NCBI RefSeq assembly: GCF_003931855.1
Contig: NZ_CP034248.1
Span: forward strand, 3,286,001-3,350,000
DNA from: Paenibacillus lentus
GTDB taxonomy: Bacteria > Bacillota > Bacilli > Paenibacillales > Paenibacillaceae
Reading direction: 5' to 3'
DNA length: 64,000 nt
Shown in pieces: positions 18,267 to 26,332 of the stretch. The position numbers and the translations under genes were made by a program. The notes under the pieces were generated by a model. It saw only the letters and a program-made list of their open reading frames with translations, ran no database searches and was not told where the DNA came from. Position 1 is the first letter of the stretch; each line of letters starts with the position of its first letter.

Positions 18267-19307
18267 GTGGAACCTGTACAAGCAGTATCACCGACTTCAA
18301 GCCGTCGCAGAATGAGGCGCGGAGTCATCGTGATGACGATTTTAGGTATTTTAATCATTGGCGCTTTTATTGTAAGTATGAATACCGGATATATCCGTCT
18401 GTCGCCGGTAGAGGTGGTCAAGACGCTATTTGGAATGGGAACGGATAAGCAGTCGCTGATCTTGTTCGAGTTCCGGCTTCCACGTATCGTGATTTCCGTA
18501 TTGATCGGTGCCGGATTAGCGGTTTCAGGCTGTATATTGCAAGGGCTATCCCGCAATGCGCTGGCCGATCCGGGCATCCTTGGCATCAATGCCGGTGCAG
18601 GGCTAATGGTGATGTTGTATATTTCTTTCTATCCAACGACATCGATGCGATCTATATTTCTGCTGCCTGTGCTGGCGCTCATCGGCTCAGGCTTAACGGC
18701 TGCACTCATCTATGTGCTGTCCTATAAGCGGAATGAAGGAATAGCGCCGACAAGGCTTATTCTAACAGGAATTGGCGTGGCTGCCGGGATCAGTGCGGCA
18801 ATGATTGTGCTGACGTTGAAGCTTGACCCGCAAAAATATCAGTTTATGGCTACGTGGCTTGCGGGCAGCATTTGGGGCTCCAACTGGAAGTTCGTGCTTG
18901 CACTGCTGCCATGGATTGTCGTACTGCTTCCGTATGTATTCTACAAAGCTCAAGTGATGAACGTTCTAAACCTTGGCGAGAACACGGCGACAGGACTCGG
19001 AACGTCTGTGGAGAAGGAACGTCTGCTGCTGCTAGCGGCCGCGGTCGGCCTTGCCGGTTCTTCGGTTGCGGTGAGCGGTGGAATCGGCTTCGTCGGCTTG
19101 ATCGGCCCGCATTTGGCGCGGAGGCTCGTCGGGCCGAAGCACCAGCTGCTGCTTCCGGCTTCGGCCATGACGGGCTCGCTGCTTGTTATTGTGGCGGACA
19201 CGATCGGGCGTTGGCTCATGCAGCCCTCGGAAATACCGACGGGGATCGTCGTAGCGGTTATTGGTGCGCCTTATTTTCTCTATTTATTGACTAAAATGAA
19301 AGCATAA
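18267..19307 (+). CDS. FecCD-family iron(III)-siderophore ABC permease
   Basis: A 346-residue partner permease. It starts with GTG directly after the stop of the first permease gene, with GAGGAGGG as RBS inside that gene, so translation is coupled. Motifs RLPRIVISVLIGAGLAVSG, SRNALADPGILGINAGAG and GGIGFVGLIGPHLARRLVG show the FecD family. The two proteins are homologous but not identical, typical of FecC/FecD or FhuB/FhuG-type heterodimers. A strong terminator ends the operon. Confidence 0.92.
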   Translation: MEPVQAVSPTSSRRRMRRGVIVMTILGILIIGAFIVSMNTGYIRLSPVEVVKTLFGMGTDKQSLILFEFRLPRIVISVLIGAGLAVSGCILQGLSRNALADPGILGINAGAGLMVMLYISFYPTTSMRSIFLLPVLALIGSGLTAALIYVLSYKRNEGIAPTRLILTGIGVAAGISAAMIVLTLKLDPQKYQFMATWLAGSIWGSNWKFVLALLPWIVVLLPYVFYKAQVMNVLNLGENTATGLGTSVEKERLLLLAAAVGLAGSSVAVSGGIGFVGLIGPHLARRLVGPKHQLLLPASAMTGSLLVIVADTIGRWLMQPSEIPTGIVVAVIGAPYFLYLLTKMKA

Positions 19308-19321
19308 TATAATCAAAAAAT

Positions 19322-19367
19322 AAAGCTGTGACGAACTGCGAATTCGGCAGGGGGTCACAGCTTTTTT
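19322..19367 (+). terminator. Rho-independent terminator of the fecCD operon
   Basis: Perfect stem AAAGCTGTGAC / GTCACAGCTTT followed by a T-run, 15 bases after the second permease. Confidence 0.9.
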
Positions 19368-19419
19368 AACGGAAGATCGCCGATCTGGGGGAGAGTTTTT
19401 TATTTTGGGGAAATAGCTC

Positions 19420-19448
19420 TTGATTAATTATGGGAAAACAGGTATATT
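19420..19448 (+). promoter_or_regulatory. Sigma-A promoter of nrdIEF
   Basis: TTGATT (19420-19425), 17-bp spacer, TATATT (19443-19448). The predicted start point is around 19455, just before the first NrdR box. Confidence 0.65.
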
Positions 19449-19456
19449 ACAAAGGC

Positions 19457-19504
19457 ACACTATATTTAGTGCGGATAAATATATGAAGACACCATATATA
19501 GTGT
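19457..19504 (+). promoter_or_regulatory. Tandem NrdR boxes
   Basis: ACACTATATTTAGTGC (19457-19472) and ACACCATATATAGTGT (19489-19504) match the NrdR consensus ACACWATATATWGTGT. Their starts are 32 bp apart, three helical turns, the spacing typical of NrdR-controlled promoters. They cover the predicted transcription start, so NrdR would repress when dATP is high. Confidence 0.9.
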
Positions 19505-19598
19505 ATTGGATGGTGGATAAGAATGACTCTAATTAAGAAAGATGCTGCCGATGGCTCATCTCCTGTGGAGGGGCTATTTTTTTACGGGAGGGAATACA

Positions 19599-20009
19599 GT
19601 GCTTATTGTCTATGACTCGAAGACGGGAAACGTTAAGCGATTCGTCAGTAAATTGGATGTAGAGCATGTCCAGATTCGAGAGGGCTTGGTCGTTGACCAG
19701 CCGTTTGTGCTCATTACATACACCACTGGTTTTGGCCAGGTACCGCAGTCGACCCTGAAATTTCTGGAGAGTCACGGTGATCTGCTGCAAGGTGTTGCCT
19801 CAAGTGGCAATACGAATTGGGGCGTTCGTTACGGACTGGCTGGAGATCAGGTGGCGGAAATGTACTCCGTTCCTTTATTAATGAAATTCGAACTTAGCGG
19901 CACCAAGAAGGATGTCGAGCGATTTAAACAGGAGGTTAAGCAAATTGTCTACACTTACTCAAACTCAAACGGTCACGCAAACGCAGATTCCCAATTGGAT
20001 ACAGCTTAA
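19599..20009 (+). CDS. nrdI: NrdI flavodoxin-like protein
   Basis: A 136-residue flavodoxin that supplies oxidant to assemble the dimanganese-tyrosyl cofactor of NrdF. GTG start at 19599 is chosen because GGGAGGG precedes it and the protein then opens with LIVYDSKTGNVKRF, the FMN phosphate loop. TYTTGFGQVP and SSGNTNWG are further NrdI motifs. An upstream in-frame ATG would add 19 unlikely residues. First gene of nrdIEF; nrdE starts inside its 3' end. Confidence 0.93.
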   Translation: MLIVYDSKTGNVKRFVSKLDVEHVQIREGLVVDQPFVLITYTTGFGQVPQSTLKFLESHGDLLQGVASSGNTNWGVRYGLAGDQVAEMYSVPLLMKFELSGTKKDVERFKQEVKQIVYTYSNSNGHANADSQLDTA

Positions 20010-22074
20010 TAATGAAATCATGGTGCAAAAGGACGGACAGTTCCAGTTCCATAAAGATCTGGAGGCCGCTCGAAGCTATTTTGTCGATTATGTTAATCAG
20101 AATACGGTTTTCTTCCATGACCTGAAGGAGAAAATCGATTATTTAATAGAGCATCAATACTACGAAGAAGAGCTGTTTGCTAAATATGAATTCGCGGACG
20201 TAAAAAAGCTGTATGAAGCGTTGTATGCGCGCAAGTTTCGCTTTCCATCCTTTATGAGCGCCTTTAAATTTTATAATAACTATGCGATGAAGACGAATGA
20301 CGGGACGAAGTTTCTAGAGCGTTATGAGGATCGGATTGCTGTTACGGCATTGTTCCTCGGCAACGGCGATATCCAGAAAGCGAATGAATATGCCGATGTC
20401 CTAATTTCGCAGGAATATCAGCCGGCTACCCCAACGTTTTTGAATGCGGGGAAAAAACGCCGCGGCGAGCTGGTCAGCTGCTTTTTGCTGGAGGTTGATG
20501 ATTCGATGAATTCCATCGGATTCGCAATTAATTCCGCGCTGCAGCTAAGCAAAATAGGGGGCGGCGTCAGTCTCAATCTCAGCAAAATTCGCGCGGCAAG
20601 TGAACAAATCAAAGGCTTGGACGGCAAAGCGAGCGGCGTGCTGCCCGTGATGAAGCTGTTCGAGGATGCGTTCTCCTATGCGAACCAGTTAGGTCAGCGG
20701 GACGGGAGCGGCGTCGTCTATCTCAATTTATTCCATGCGGATATCCATGAGTTCCTAGATACGAAGAAAATTAACAGCGATGAGAAAATTCGCATCAAGA
20801 CCTTATCCCTTGGCGTTGTTGCGCCGAATAAGTTCTTCGAGCTAGTGGAGCAGGACAAGGATATGTATCTGTTCTATCCACATACTGTCTATCAGGAATA
20901 CGGCGTCCATTTGGACGATATGGATTTAACGGCCATGTATGATGAGCTTGTGAATAACCCAAGAGTACGCAAGAAGAAAATCGTAGCGCGCGACCTGATC
21001 ATCAAAATTGCGCAGACGCAAATGGAATCGGGTTATCCCTATATCATGTACGTGGATAACACGAACGATCAGCATGCCCTCAAAGATATCGGGCGCGTGA
21101 AATTCTCGAACCTATGCAGCGAGATTGCGCAGCTGAGCGAAGTGTCGACGATTAATGATTATGGGCACGAGGATGTCATTAACCGCGATATTTCCTGTAA
21201 TCTGGGGTCATTGAACATCGTGAATGTGATGAAGAACCAGCGGATGAGGGAAACCGTTCATCTGGCGATGGACGCACTGACTGAGGTCTCCGACCGTACC
21301 GAGCTGGAGATTGTGCCATCCGTGGCGAAAGCGAACCGGGAGCTGCACTCCGTCGGTCTTGGAGCGATGAATTTGCATGGATTTTTGGCACTGAACCATA
21401 TTCCTTATGAATCCAAGGAAGCGATTGATTTCGCACGTACGTTCTTTATGATGCTAAATTACTACTCGATTGAGCGCTCCATGTTAATTGCCAAGGAGAG
21501 AGAAGTAACGTTCAAGGACTTTGAGCGTAGCGAATATGCGAGCGGGGCGTATTTCAAACGCTATGAGGAGAATGATTATTCACCGCGGACAGACAAGGTC
21601 AAGGAATTGTTTGCGGGCCACCATATTCCTACGCGCGAGGATTGGCTTCGCTTGAAGGAGGAGACGATGAAGCACGGGTTGTATCATGCTTATCGATTGG
21701 CCATTGCGCCAACTGGTTCGATTTCGTATTTACAATCGTCAACCGCTTCGATTGCGCCGATTACGCAGCGCATTGAAGAGCGGGAGTACGGAGATTCCAA
21801 GACAATTTACCCGATGCCGTTCCTGAACGAGAGCAATTACTTCTATTATAAAGAAGCTTACGATATGGATATGTTCAACCTGATCGATCTCGTAGCCGAG
21901 GTACAGGTGCATATTGACCAAGCGATTTCAACGATTCTGTACGTGAAGGATAATCTGACGACGCGAGATTTGGCGAAATACTACATCTATGCGCAGAAAA
22001 AAGGATTAAAGACGCTTTATTATACTCGCACGAGAAAAAGAACGATCGAAGAATGCATCAGCTGCGTCATTTAA
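19945..22074 (+). CDS. nrdE: Class Ib ribonucleotide reductase, large subunit
   Basis: Reduces ribonucleoside diphosphates to deoxy forms. TTG start at 19945, nine bases after AGGAGG, gives 709 residues, the normal length; the start overlaps nrdI by 65 bases in another frame. Active-site cysteines: C179 (ELVSCF) and C391 (NLCSEI, radical-site loop), with the C-terminal shuttle pair C704/C707 (ECISC). The motif TGSISYLQSSTASIAP is present. No N-terminal ATP cone, as usual for class Ib, so transcriptional control by NrdR matters more. Confidence 0.95.
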   Translation: MSTLTQTQTVTQTQIPNWIQLNNEIMVQKDGQFQFHKDLEAARSYFVDYVNQNTVFFHDLKEKIDYLIEHQYYEEELFAKYEFADVKKLYEALYARKFRFPSFMSAFKFYNNYAMKTNDGTKFLERYEDRIAVTALFLGNGDIQKANEYADVLISQEYQPATPTFLNAGKKRRGELVSCFLLEVDDSMNSIGFAINSALQLSKIGGGVSLNLSKIRAASEQIKGLDGKASGVLPVMKLFEDAFSYANQLGQRDGSGVVYLNLFHADIHEFLDTKKINSDEKIRIKTLSLGVVAPNKFFELVEQDKDMYLFYPHTVYQEYGVHLDDMDLTAMYDELVNNPRVRKKKIVARDLIIKIAQTQMESGYPYIMYVDNTNDQHALKDIGRVKFSNLCSEIAQLSEVSTINDYGHEDVINRDISCNLGSLNIVNVMKNQRMRETVHLAMDALTEVSDRTELEIVPSVAKANRELHSVGLGAMNLHGFLALNHIPYESKEAIDFARTFFMMLNYYSIERSMLIAKEREVTFKDFERSEYASGAYFKRYEENDYSPRTDKVKELFAGHHIPTREDWLRLKEETMKHGLYHAYRLAIAPTGSISYLQSSTASIAPITQRIEEREYGDSKTIYPMPFLNESNYFYYKEAYDMDMFNLIDLVAEVQVHIDQAISTILYVKDNLTTRDLAKYYIYAQKKGLKTLYYTRTRKRTIEECISCVI

Positions 22075-22097
22075 GCTGCAAACAGGAGGAAGAAAGC

Positions 22098-23093
22098 ATG
22101 ACAAAGTTCGAAGCGGTTAACTGGAACGCACCTGAAACGGATTATACAGAAATGCTCTGGACGCAGAATACGTCGCAATTTTGGCTGGACACGGAAATTC
22201 CGGTATCCAAGGACTTGAAGTCTTGGACGGAGCTGAGTGATGATGAGAAGAATACGTTTATGAAGGTATTGGGCGGATTAACACTGCTAGACACAGAGCA
22301 AGGGAACGTCGGCATGCCGCTGATTGCCCAGCACGTAGAAGGGAAGCAGAAGAAGGCGATCCTGATTTTCCAGGCGGCGATGGAGGAAATCCACGCGAAG
22401 AGCTACAGTACGATCTTTACGACCGTAGCCAGCAGCGAGATGATCGGCGATACCTTCCAATGGGTGCGGAGCAATAAATATTTGCAGTATAAGACGCACC
22501 GAATCGATACCTATTATCGAGATATTGAACAGGGGAATCTGCTAAGCCTGTATCAGGCGATGGTAGCTTCAGTGTTCCTGGAGAGCTTCTTATTCTACTC
22601 CGGGTTCTTCTACCCGCTATACCTGGCGGGACAAGGCAAAATGGTAGCGAGCGGCGAGATCATTAAGCTGATCATCCGCGACGAGAGCGTGCACGGCGTA
22701 TTCGTTGGCCTGCTTGCGCAAGAGGTATTCCAGCAGCTAAGTGCGGAAGAACAGGATTTTGCCGAGAAATTCGTGAACGAGCTGTTGATGGATCTATACA
22801 AGAATGAGCTGGAGTACACCGAGGAGCTGTATGATCCGATTGGCTTGACCCATGAAGTGAAGAAGTATATTCGTTACAACGCGAACAAAGCGCTGATGAA
22901 CCTGGGGATTGAGCCTGCCTTTGAAGAGGAAGAGATCAACCCGGTGGTGCTTAACGGTATTCGCACGGAAACGAGCACGCACGACTTCTTTTCCACGAAG
23001 GGGAAAGGTTATCAAAAAGGAACCGTCGAGCCATTGCGGGACGATGACTTTGCATTCCTGGATGAAAGAGTGAAGGAATCGAATATTTGGTAA
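22098..23093 (+). CDS. nrdF: Class Ib ribonucleotide reductase, small subunit
   Basis: A 331-residue ferritin-like protein that generates the tyrosyl radical for NrdE. The start at 22098 follows AGGAGGA; an in-frame ATG at 22053 lies inside nrdE and is less likely. Metal ligands visible: D65 (LLDTEQ), E96 and H99 in EEIH, later E in FLESFLFYSGF and EIIKLIIRDESVHG. The radical tyrosine is probably Y103 in HAKSYS. Last gene of nrdIEF, followed by a terminator. No nrdH glutaredoxin is in the operon. Confidence 0.95.
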   Translation: MTKFEAVNWNAPETDYTEMLWTQNTSQFWLDTEIPVSKDLKSWTELSDDEKNTFMKVLGGLTLLDTEQGNVGMPLIAQHVEGKQKKAILIFQAAMEEIHAKSYSTIFTTVASSEMIGDTFQWVRSNKYLQYKTHRIDTYYRDIEQGNLLSLYQAMVASVFLESFLFYSGFFYPLYLAGQGKMVASGEIIKLIIRDESVHGVFVGLLAQEVFQQLSAEEQDFAEKFVNELLMDLYKNELEYTEELYDPIGLTHEVKKYIRYNANKALMNLGIEPAFEEEEINPVVLNGIRTETSTHDFFSTKGKGYQKGTVEPLRDDDFAFLDERVKESNIW

Positions 23094-23128
23094 TCGAGTC
23101 GAATTGAATCACTGAATGATTAACATAA

Positions 23129-23177
23129 ACAAACATCCCATGACACTAGTGCAGTGTGATGGGATGTTTGCTTTTTG
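23129..23177 (+). terminator. Rho-independent terminator of nrdIEF
   Basis: Long stem AAACATCCCATGACACT / AGTGTGATGGGATGTTT (one mismatch) followed by GCTTTTTG. Confidence 0.88.
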
Positions 23178-23222
23178 CTGCATTATATTGCTGCGGCTAT
23201 TCGGTCCATTCAGTCGATTAAA

Positions 23223-23651
23223 CTACATCGCGCTTTGGCCGCTATCGTGGCTGACCTGCCACTCGGTGCCGAATCTGTCCTTGACGTTGCCGTAGCATTT
23301 GCTCCAGAACGTCTCTTGCAGCTCCATGTGTACCGTGCCGCCTTCTTTCAGTTTATGGAATACGGATTTGATTTCATCCAGGTCAGTGCTGACGAAGGCC
23401 AGGGTAATGTTGTTGCCTTGAATGTAAGGTGTTCCCGGGAAAACGTCGGAGAACATCACATTGCTTCCATTAATGTTGATACGTGCATGCATGACTAAAT
23501 CTTTTGCTTCTTTGGGAAGCTTGTACTCTGGATTCGGCGGTGCTTCTCCAAAGGTCATGATTTGTGGTGCTTCGGTGTTAAATACATCGGCGTAAAATTC
23601 TACAGCTTCGCGACAGTTGCCATCAAAATTGAAATACACATCAACAGCCAT
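23223..23651 (-). CDS. VOC-family protein (PhnB/3-demethylubiquinone methyltransferase-like)
   Basis: A 142-residue glyoxalase/bleomycin-resistance fold protein of the PhnB-like type (YFNFDGNCREAVEFYADVF at the N-terminus, FSDVFPG in the middle, DRFGTEWQVSH at the end). Start at 23651 is chosen because AAGGAGTG lies 8 bases upstream on the minus strand. These proteins often bind a metal and a small ligand, but the true activity of this subfamily is not known. Monocistronic, converging on nrdF. Confidence 0.85.
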   Translation of the reverse strand: MAVDVYFNFDGNCREAVEFYADVFNTEAPQIMTFGEAPPNPEYKLPKEAKDLVMHARININGSNVMFSDVFPGTPYIQGNNITLAFVSTDLDEIKSVFHKLKEGGTVHMELQETFWSKCYGNVKDRFGTEWQVSHDSGQSAM

Positions 23652-23752
23652 TTGCCACACTCCTTATCGGATTTAGGATGCTTAACTTCCTTATTGTAGC
23701 ATTTGGCGAAAGGAAAATAAATTAGTTAGAATTTTAGGTTTTATTTAAAATG

Positions 23753-23802
23753 TTGTTGAAGTGTGTAATTTCTGGTATATTATATTCACGAACGTATGTT
23801 TG
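23753..23802 (+). promoter_or_regulatory. Promoter with LexA (SOS) operator
   Basis: TTGTTG (23753-23758), 17 bp, TATATT (23776-23781), then CGAACGTATGTTTG (23789-23802), a perfect match to the Gram-positive LexA box CGAACRNRYGTTYG. The operator covers the expected start point. Confidence 0.7.
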
Positions 23803-23994
23803 TGCCTTGGTTTGATTTTGATTCATTTTTTAAAGATTTTCCTTGGGCAAAGGAATAATGCTTACGGAGATAATGAATATAGCGGAAAATTTAACCTTCG
23901 CGTTCCAAAGAGCTTGCATCGTCATTTATCCGAACGAGCAGCTGCAGAAAATGCATCTTTAAATCAATATTGCTTGTACAAATTAAGTCGCTGA
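23796..23994 (+). pseudogene. Frameshifted ribbon-helix-helix (HicB C-terminus-like) small gene
   Basis: Frame 1 from ATG 23796 encodes a 20-residue peptide with WFDFDSFFKDFPWAKE and stops at 23856. The +1 frame then encodes SGKFNLRVPKSLHRHLSERA and continues with ENASLNQYCLYKLSR to 23994, which is the Arc/HicB-type ribbon-helix-helix domain. Joining the two by a one-base shift at about 23855 gives a plausible 66-residue protein. It sits directly behind a LexA box, so it may be a damage-induced DNA-binding protein. No ribosome binding site is visible before 23796. It could be a broken gene, a +1 programmed frameshift, or a sequencing error. Confidence 0.5.
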
Positions 23995-24110
23995 AAGGCG
24001 GCTTTTGTCTTAGTCGACTTATTTGTTAGCGATTGTTTCGCTAAATCCTATTTTCTCGACAAAAATGAAATATAACTGTTTTAAGTTAAACAGGAAAGGA
24101 GCGGCCCAAA

Positions 24111-24383
24111 GTGAAAAGCTTCTTGGAAGATCTCTATTACGGAAAGCTGTATCCTAACGAGCAGATCGTTTCCGATGATCCTAAATATCGTGCGTTAAAT
24201 CGCCAAATTTCGGAGATGATGCGGATGTGGAGGCAGAAGCTGTCGGAAGAGGATTTCAGGCAGCTCGAAGCGATGCTGGATTTACAAGGGGAGTCGAATT
24301 CGATACATAATATGGAGACATTCGTTCAGGGCTTTAAGCTTGGTGCTTCCATGATGATCGAGGTATTGGACGAAAAAGAGTAG
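24111..24383 (+). CDS. DUF6809-like small protein
   Basis: A 90-residue acidic helical protein, GTG start at 24111 behind AGGAAAGGAGCGG. The pattern LEDLYYGKLYPNEQIVSDDP, then RALNRQISEMM, then FVQGFKLGASMMIEVL matches small proteins that are frequent in Paenibacillus and carried under DUF6809. No catalytic motif; function unknown. Monocistronic as far as seen. Confidence 0.8.
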   Translation: MKSFLEDLYYGKLYPNEQIVSDDPKYRALNRQISEMMRMWRQKLSEEDFRQLEAMLDLQGESNSIHNMETFVQGFKLGASMMIEVLDEKE

Positions 24384-24485
24384 CTTTATTGAAGAAATTT
24401 AAATTGGTTTTATAGGAACTATTCTTATAAAGTTGCGTCATATTTCTATAGCAAGAAATTAATGTAAGTGGTGAGGAGAAATTCA

Positions 24486-25955
24486 ATGCTTATGAAGCGT
24501 GGGAAATTTGGACGTTGCCGGGCGGCACTCGCGGGGATACTGCTGTCGCTAATCATGCTTGTGCCTCCTACTGCTCAAGCAACCCCACCGGAGCAGATGC
24601 CGAGTCAGAAAGGGAAATGGTTATCTGATGTCGTGGCGATCTCAGCAGGGGACTATGCTGTATATGCGATTAAGAAGGATGGAACCGCTTGGGCATGGGG
24701 AGGAATGAGAGACCGGGGAATATTGGGTAACGGTTCATTCATCCCGGTCAAGACCCCGGTGCGGATGCATATTGACGAGGTGAAGGATATCGCAGGCGGG
24801 AGCATGCATACGTTAATTTTGCGAAAAGATGGCACGGTGTGGGCTACCGGAGATAATAGTGATGGCCAGCTTGGCATCGGTGCGACCTCGGATCAACCTG
24901 TTCTTGAACCGGTTCAAGTTACAGATTTGGTCAATATTGTCGCTATTTCAGCGAGTGGTAATCAGAGCTTGGCGCTTGGTGCGGATGGAACGGTCTGGCA
25001 ATGGGGAAGAAGGAACAGTGTACACACACCTTCATCTGTACCTGCCAAACTGGAGGGGATCCCTGCCATCCAGGCCATTGCGGCAAGTCATTTGACAGTC
25101 AGTGCCCTAGACAAGGATGGCCAGGTTTGGATTACCGGATCGGCCGTGACGAACATGAATCCCGATCCCCAATGGGAACCGACTACAGTACAAGGTGATG
25201 CGATGGGGAAGGCAATAGCTATTGCGACAGGAAGCCAGAAGGCTGCAGCACTACTGGATGATGGGACGGTTGTCATATGGAAAAACTCTAAAGTATACCC
25301 TACAGCGGGTGATTTATTAACTCCCACCAAAGTGAAGCCTGCTGACCAACTCACGCGGTTGGAAGGGGGCAGCTTAATGATGTTTAGCAGCATTAAGCAG
25401 GATGGCACAGTATGGGTGTGGGACACCTTTTTGGATGAGACCGAGTATACGGCTGTTCAGGTTGAAGGCATTACAAATGCTATTGATCTGGCAAATACGA
25501 GCATGCGGGAGCAGTATGCGCTGCTAAGCAACGGTACGGTGATGAAATGGAATTATTACGGCGGTTCAAGCAAGCCATCTAAACCACAGTTGGTCGAGGA
25601 TTCCATTCGCGTTGAGATCAACGGAGACAAGCTAGATTTTACTTATCCGCCGACACTTGTGAACAATGTGAGCTATGTACCGCTGCGCGGTGTTTTTGAG
25701 CATTTGGGGGCTAAGGTAACCTGGATGAACCAAATGAACACCGTCCACGTCAGTAAAGGAAGCATGAAAGTTGTTATAAATCTCCATACGCTGGACACGA
25801 CAATCAACGGGAAAAAGGTCGCAGACAACCTTAAGCCGTTCAATGAAAACTATACGACCATGGTGCCGCTGCGTTTCATTGCGGAGGCGCTGGGAGCCAA
25901 AGTGAACTGGTCCAACGAGCAGCATAGAGTACGAATCGAGCTGCCAAATCCATAA
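24486..25955 (+). CDS. Secreted RCC1-repeat protein with copper amine oxidase N-terminal-like domain
   Basis: A 489-residue exported protein. A signal peptide (about residues 1-33, ending AQA) is followed by six or so RCC1-type repeats of the form VVAIS..D...Y.I.KDGTAWAWG (about 45-370), which should fold as a beta-propeller. The C-terminal 120 residues (VEINGDKLDFTYPPTLVN, YVPLRGVFEHLGAKVTW, TMVPLRFIAEALGAKVNW) are the Cu_amine_oxidN1 domain, common on Paenibacillus surface proteins and thought to bind the cell wall. Start at 24486 follows GTGAGGAG. Followed by a terminator. Role unknown. Confidence 0.87.
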   Translation: MLMKRGKFGRCRAALAGILLSLIMLVPPTAQATPPEQMPSQKGKWLSDVVAISAGDYAVYAIKKDGTAWAWGGMRDRGILGNGSFIPVKTPVRMHIDEVKDIAGGSMHTLILRKDGTVWATGDNSDGQLGIGATSDQPVLEPVQVTDLVNIVAISASGNQSLALGADGTVWQWGRRNSVHTPSSVPAKLEGIPAIQAIAASHLTVSALDKDGQVWITGSAVTNMNPDPQWEPTTVQGDAMGKAIAIATGSQKAAALLDDGTVVIWKNSKVYPTAGDLLTPTKVKPADQLTRLEGGSLMMFSSIKQDGTVWVWDTFLDETEYTAVQVEGITNAIDLANTSMREQYALLSNGTVMKWNYYGGSSKPSKPQLVEDSIRVEINGDKLDFTYPPTLVNNVSYVPLRGVFEHLGAKVTWMNQMNTVHVSKGSMKVVINLHTLDTTINGKKVADNLKPFNENYTTMVPLRFIAEALGAKVNWSNEQHRVRIELPNP

Positions 25956-25961
25956 AATATG

Positions 25962-26000
25962 AAGGACACCCTCGCATTAACGAGGATGTCCTTTTTAACG
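25962..26000 (+). terminator. Rho-independent terminator
   Basis: Stem AAGGACACCCTCG / CGAGGATGTCCTT with one mismatch, then TTT, right after the RCC1-repeat gene. Confidence 0.85.
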
Positions 26001-26332
26001 AGAGGGGAAGAGATTCGCAGCAGCAAGGGGAACACTCATGTTAGTGTCTCTTGCTGACTATGTTCATGTTTTTGATTAAATTTAGCTGTGATGGTTTGTA
26101 ATTTGGAGGAATAGCTTTATCTCTAGGCAGGTATTTGTTATATAATATTTTATAATTAAATATAACAATCTTTATTTTGTTATTGTAAATTATTGATTTA
26201 GCAGTTAATATATAGATGTTACCTTATGGTGCAATTATTACCGCAAACAGGTCGAGAAGGGAGGGTAGTTAACAAAACGTGAATAAATGAAAAAGAAAGT
26301 CGCAAAACCTAAAGATGGAAGGAGATCAATTT
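26001..26332 (+). other. AT-rich upstream region of the mannanase gene
   Basis: Very AT-rich, with several TATAAT-like boxes (for example 26140-26155) but no clear -35 partner. It should contain the mannanase promoter and a long leader. No small gene seen. Confidence 0.4.

Noticed and set aside
23761-23793. ATG 23761 as start of the ribbon-helix-helix gene
   Set aside because: It lies upstream of the promoter -10 and LexA box, so it would not be in the transcript, and the encoded N-terminus is hydrophobic noise.
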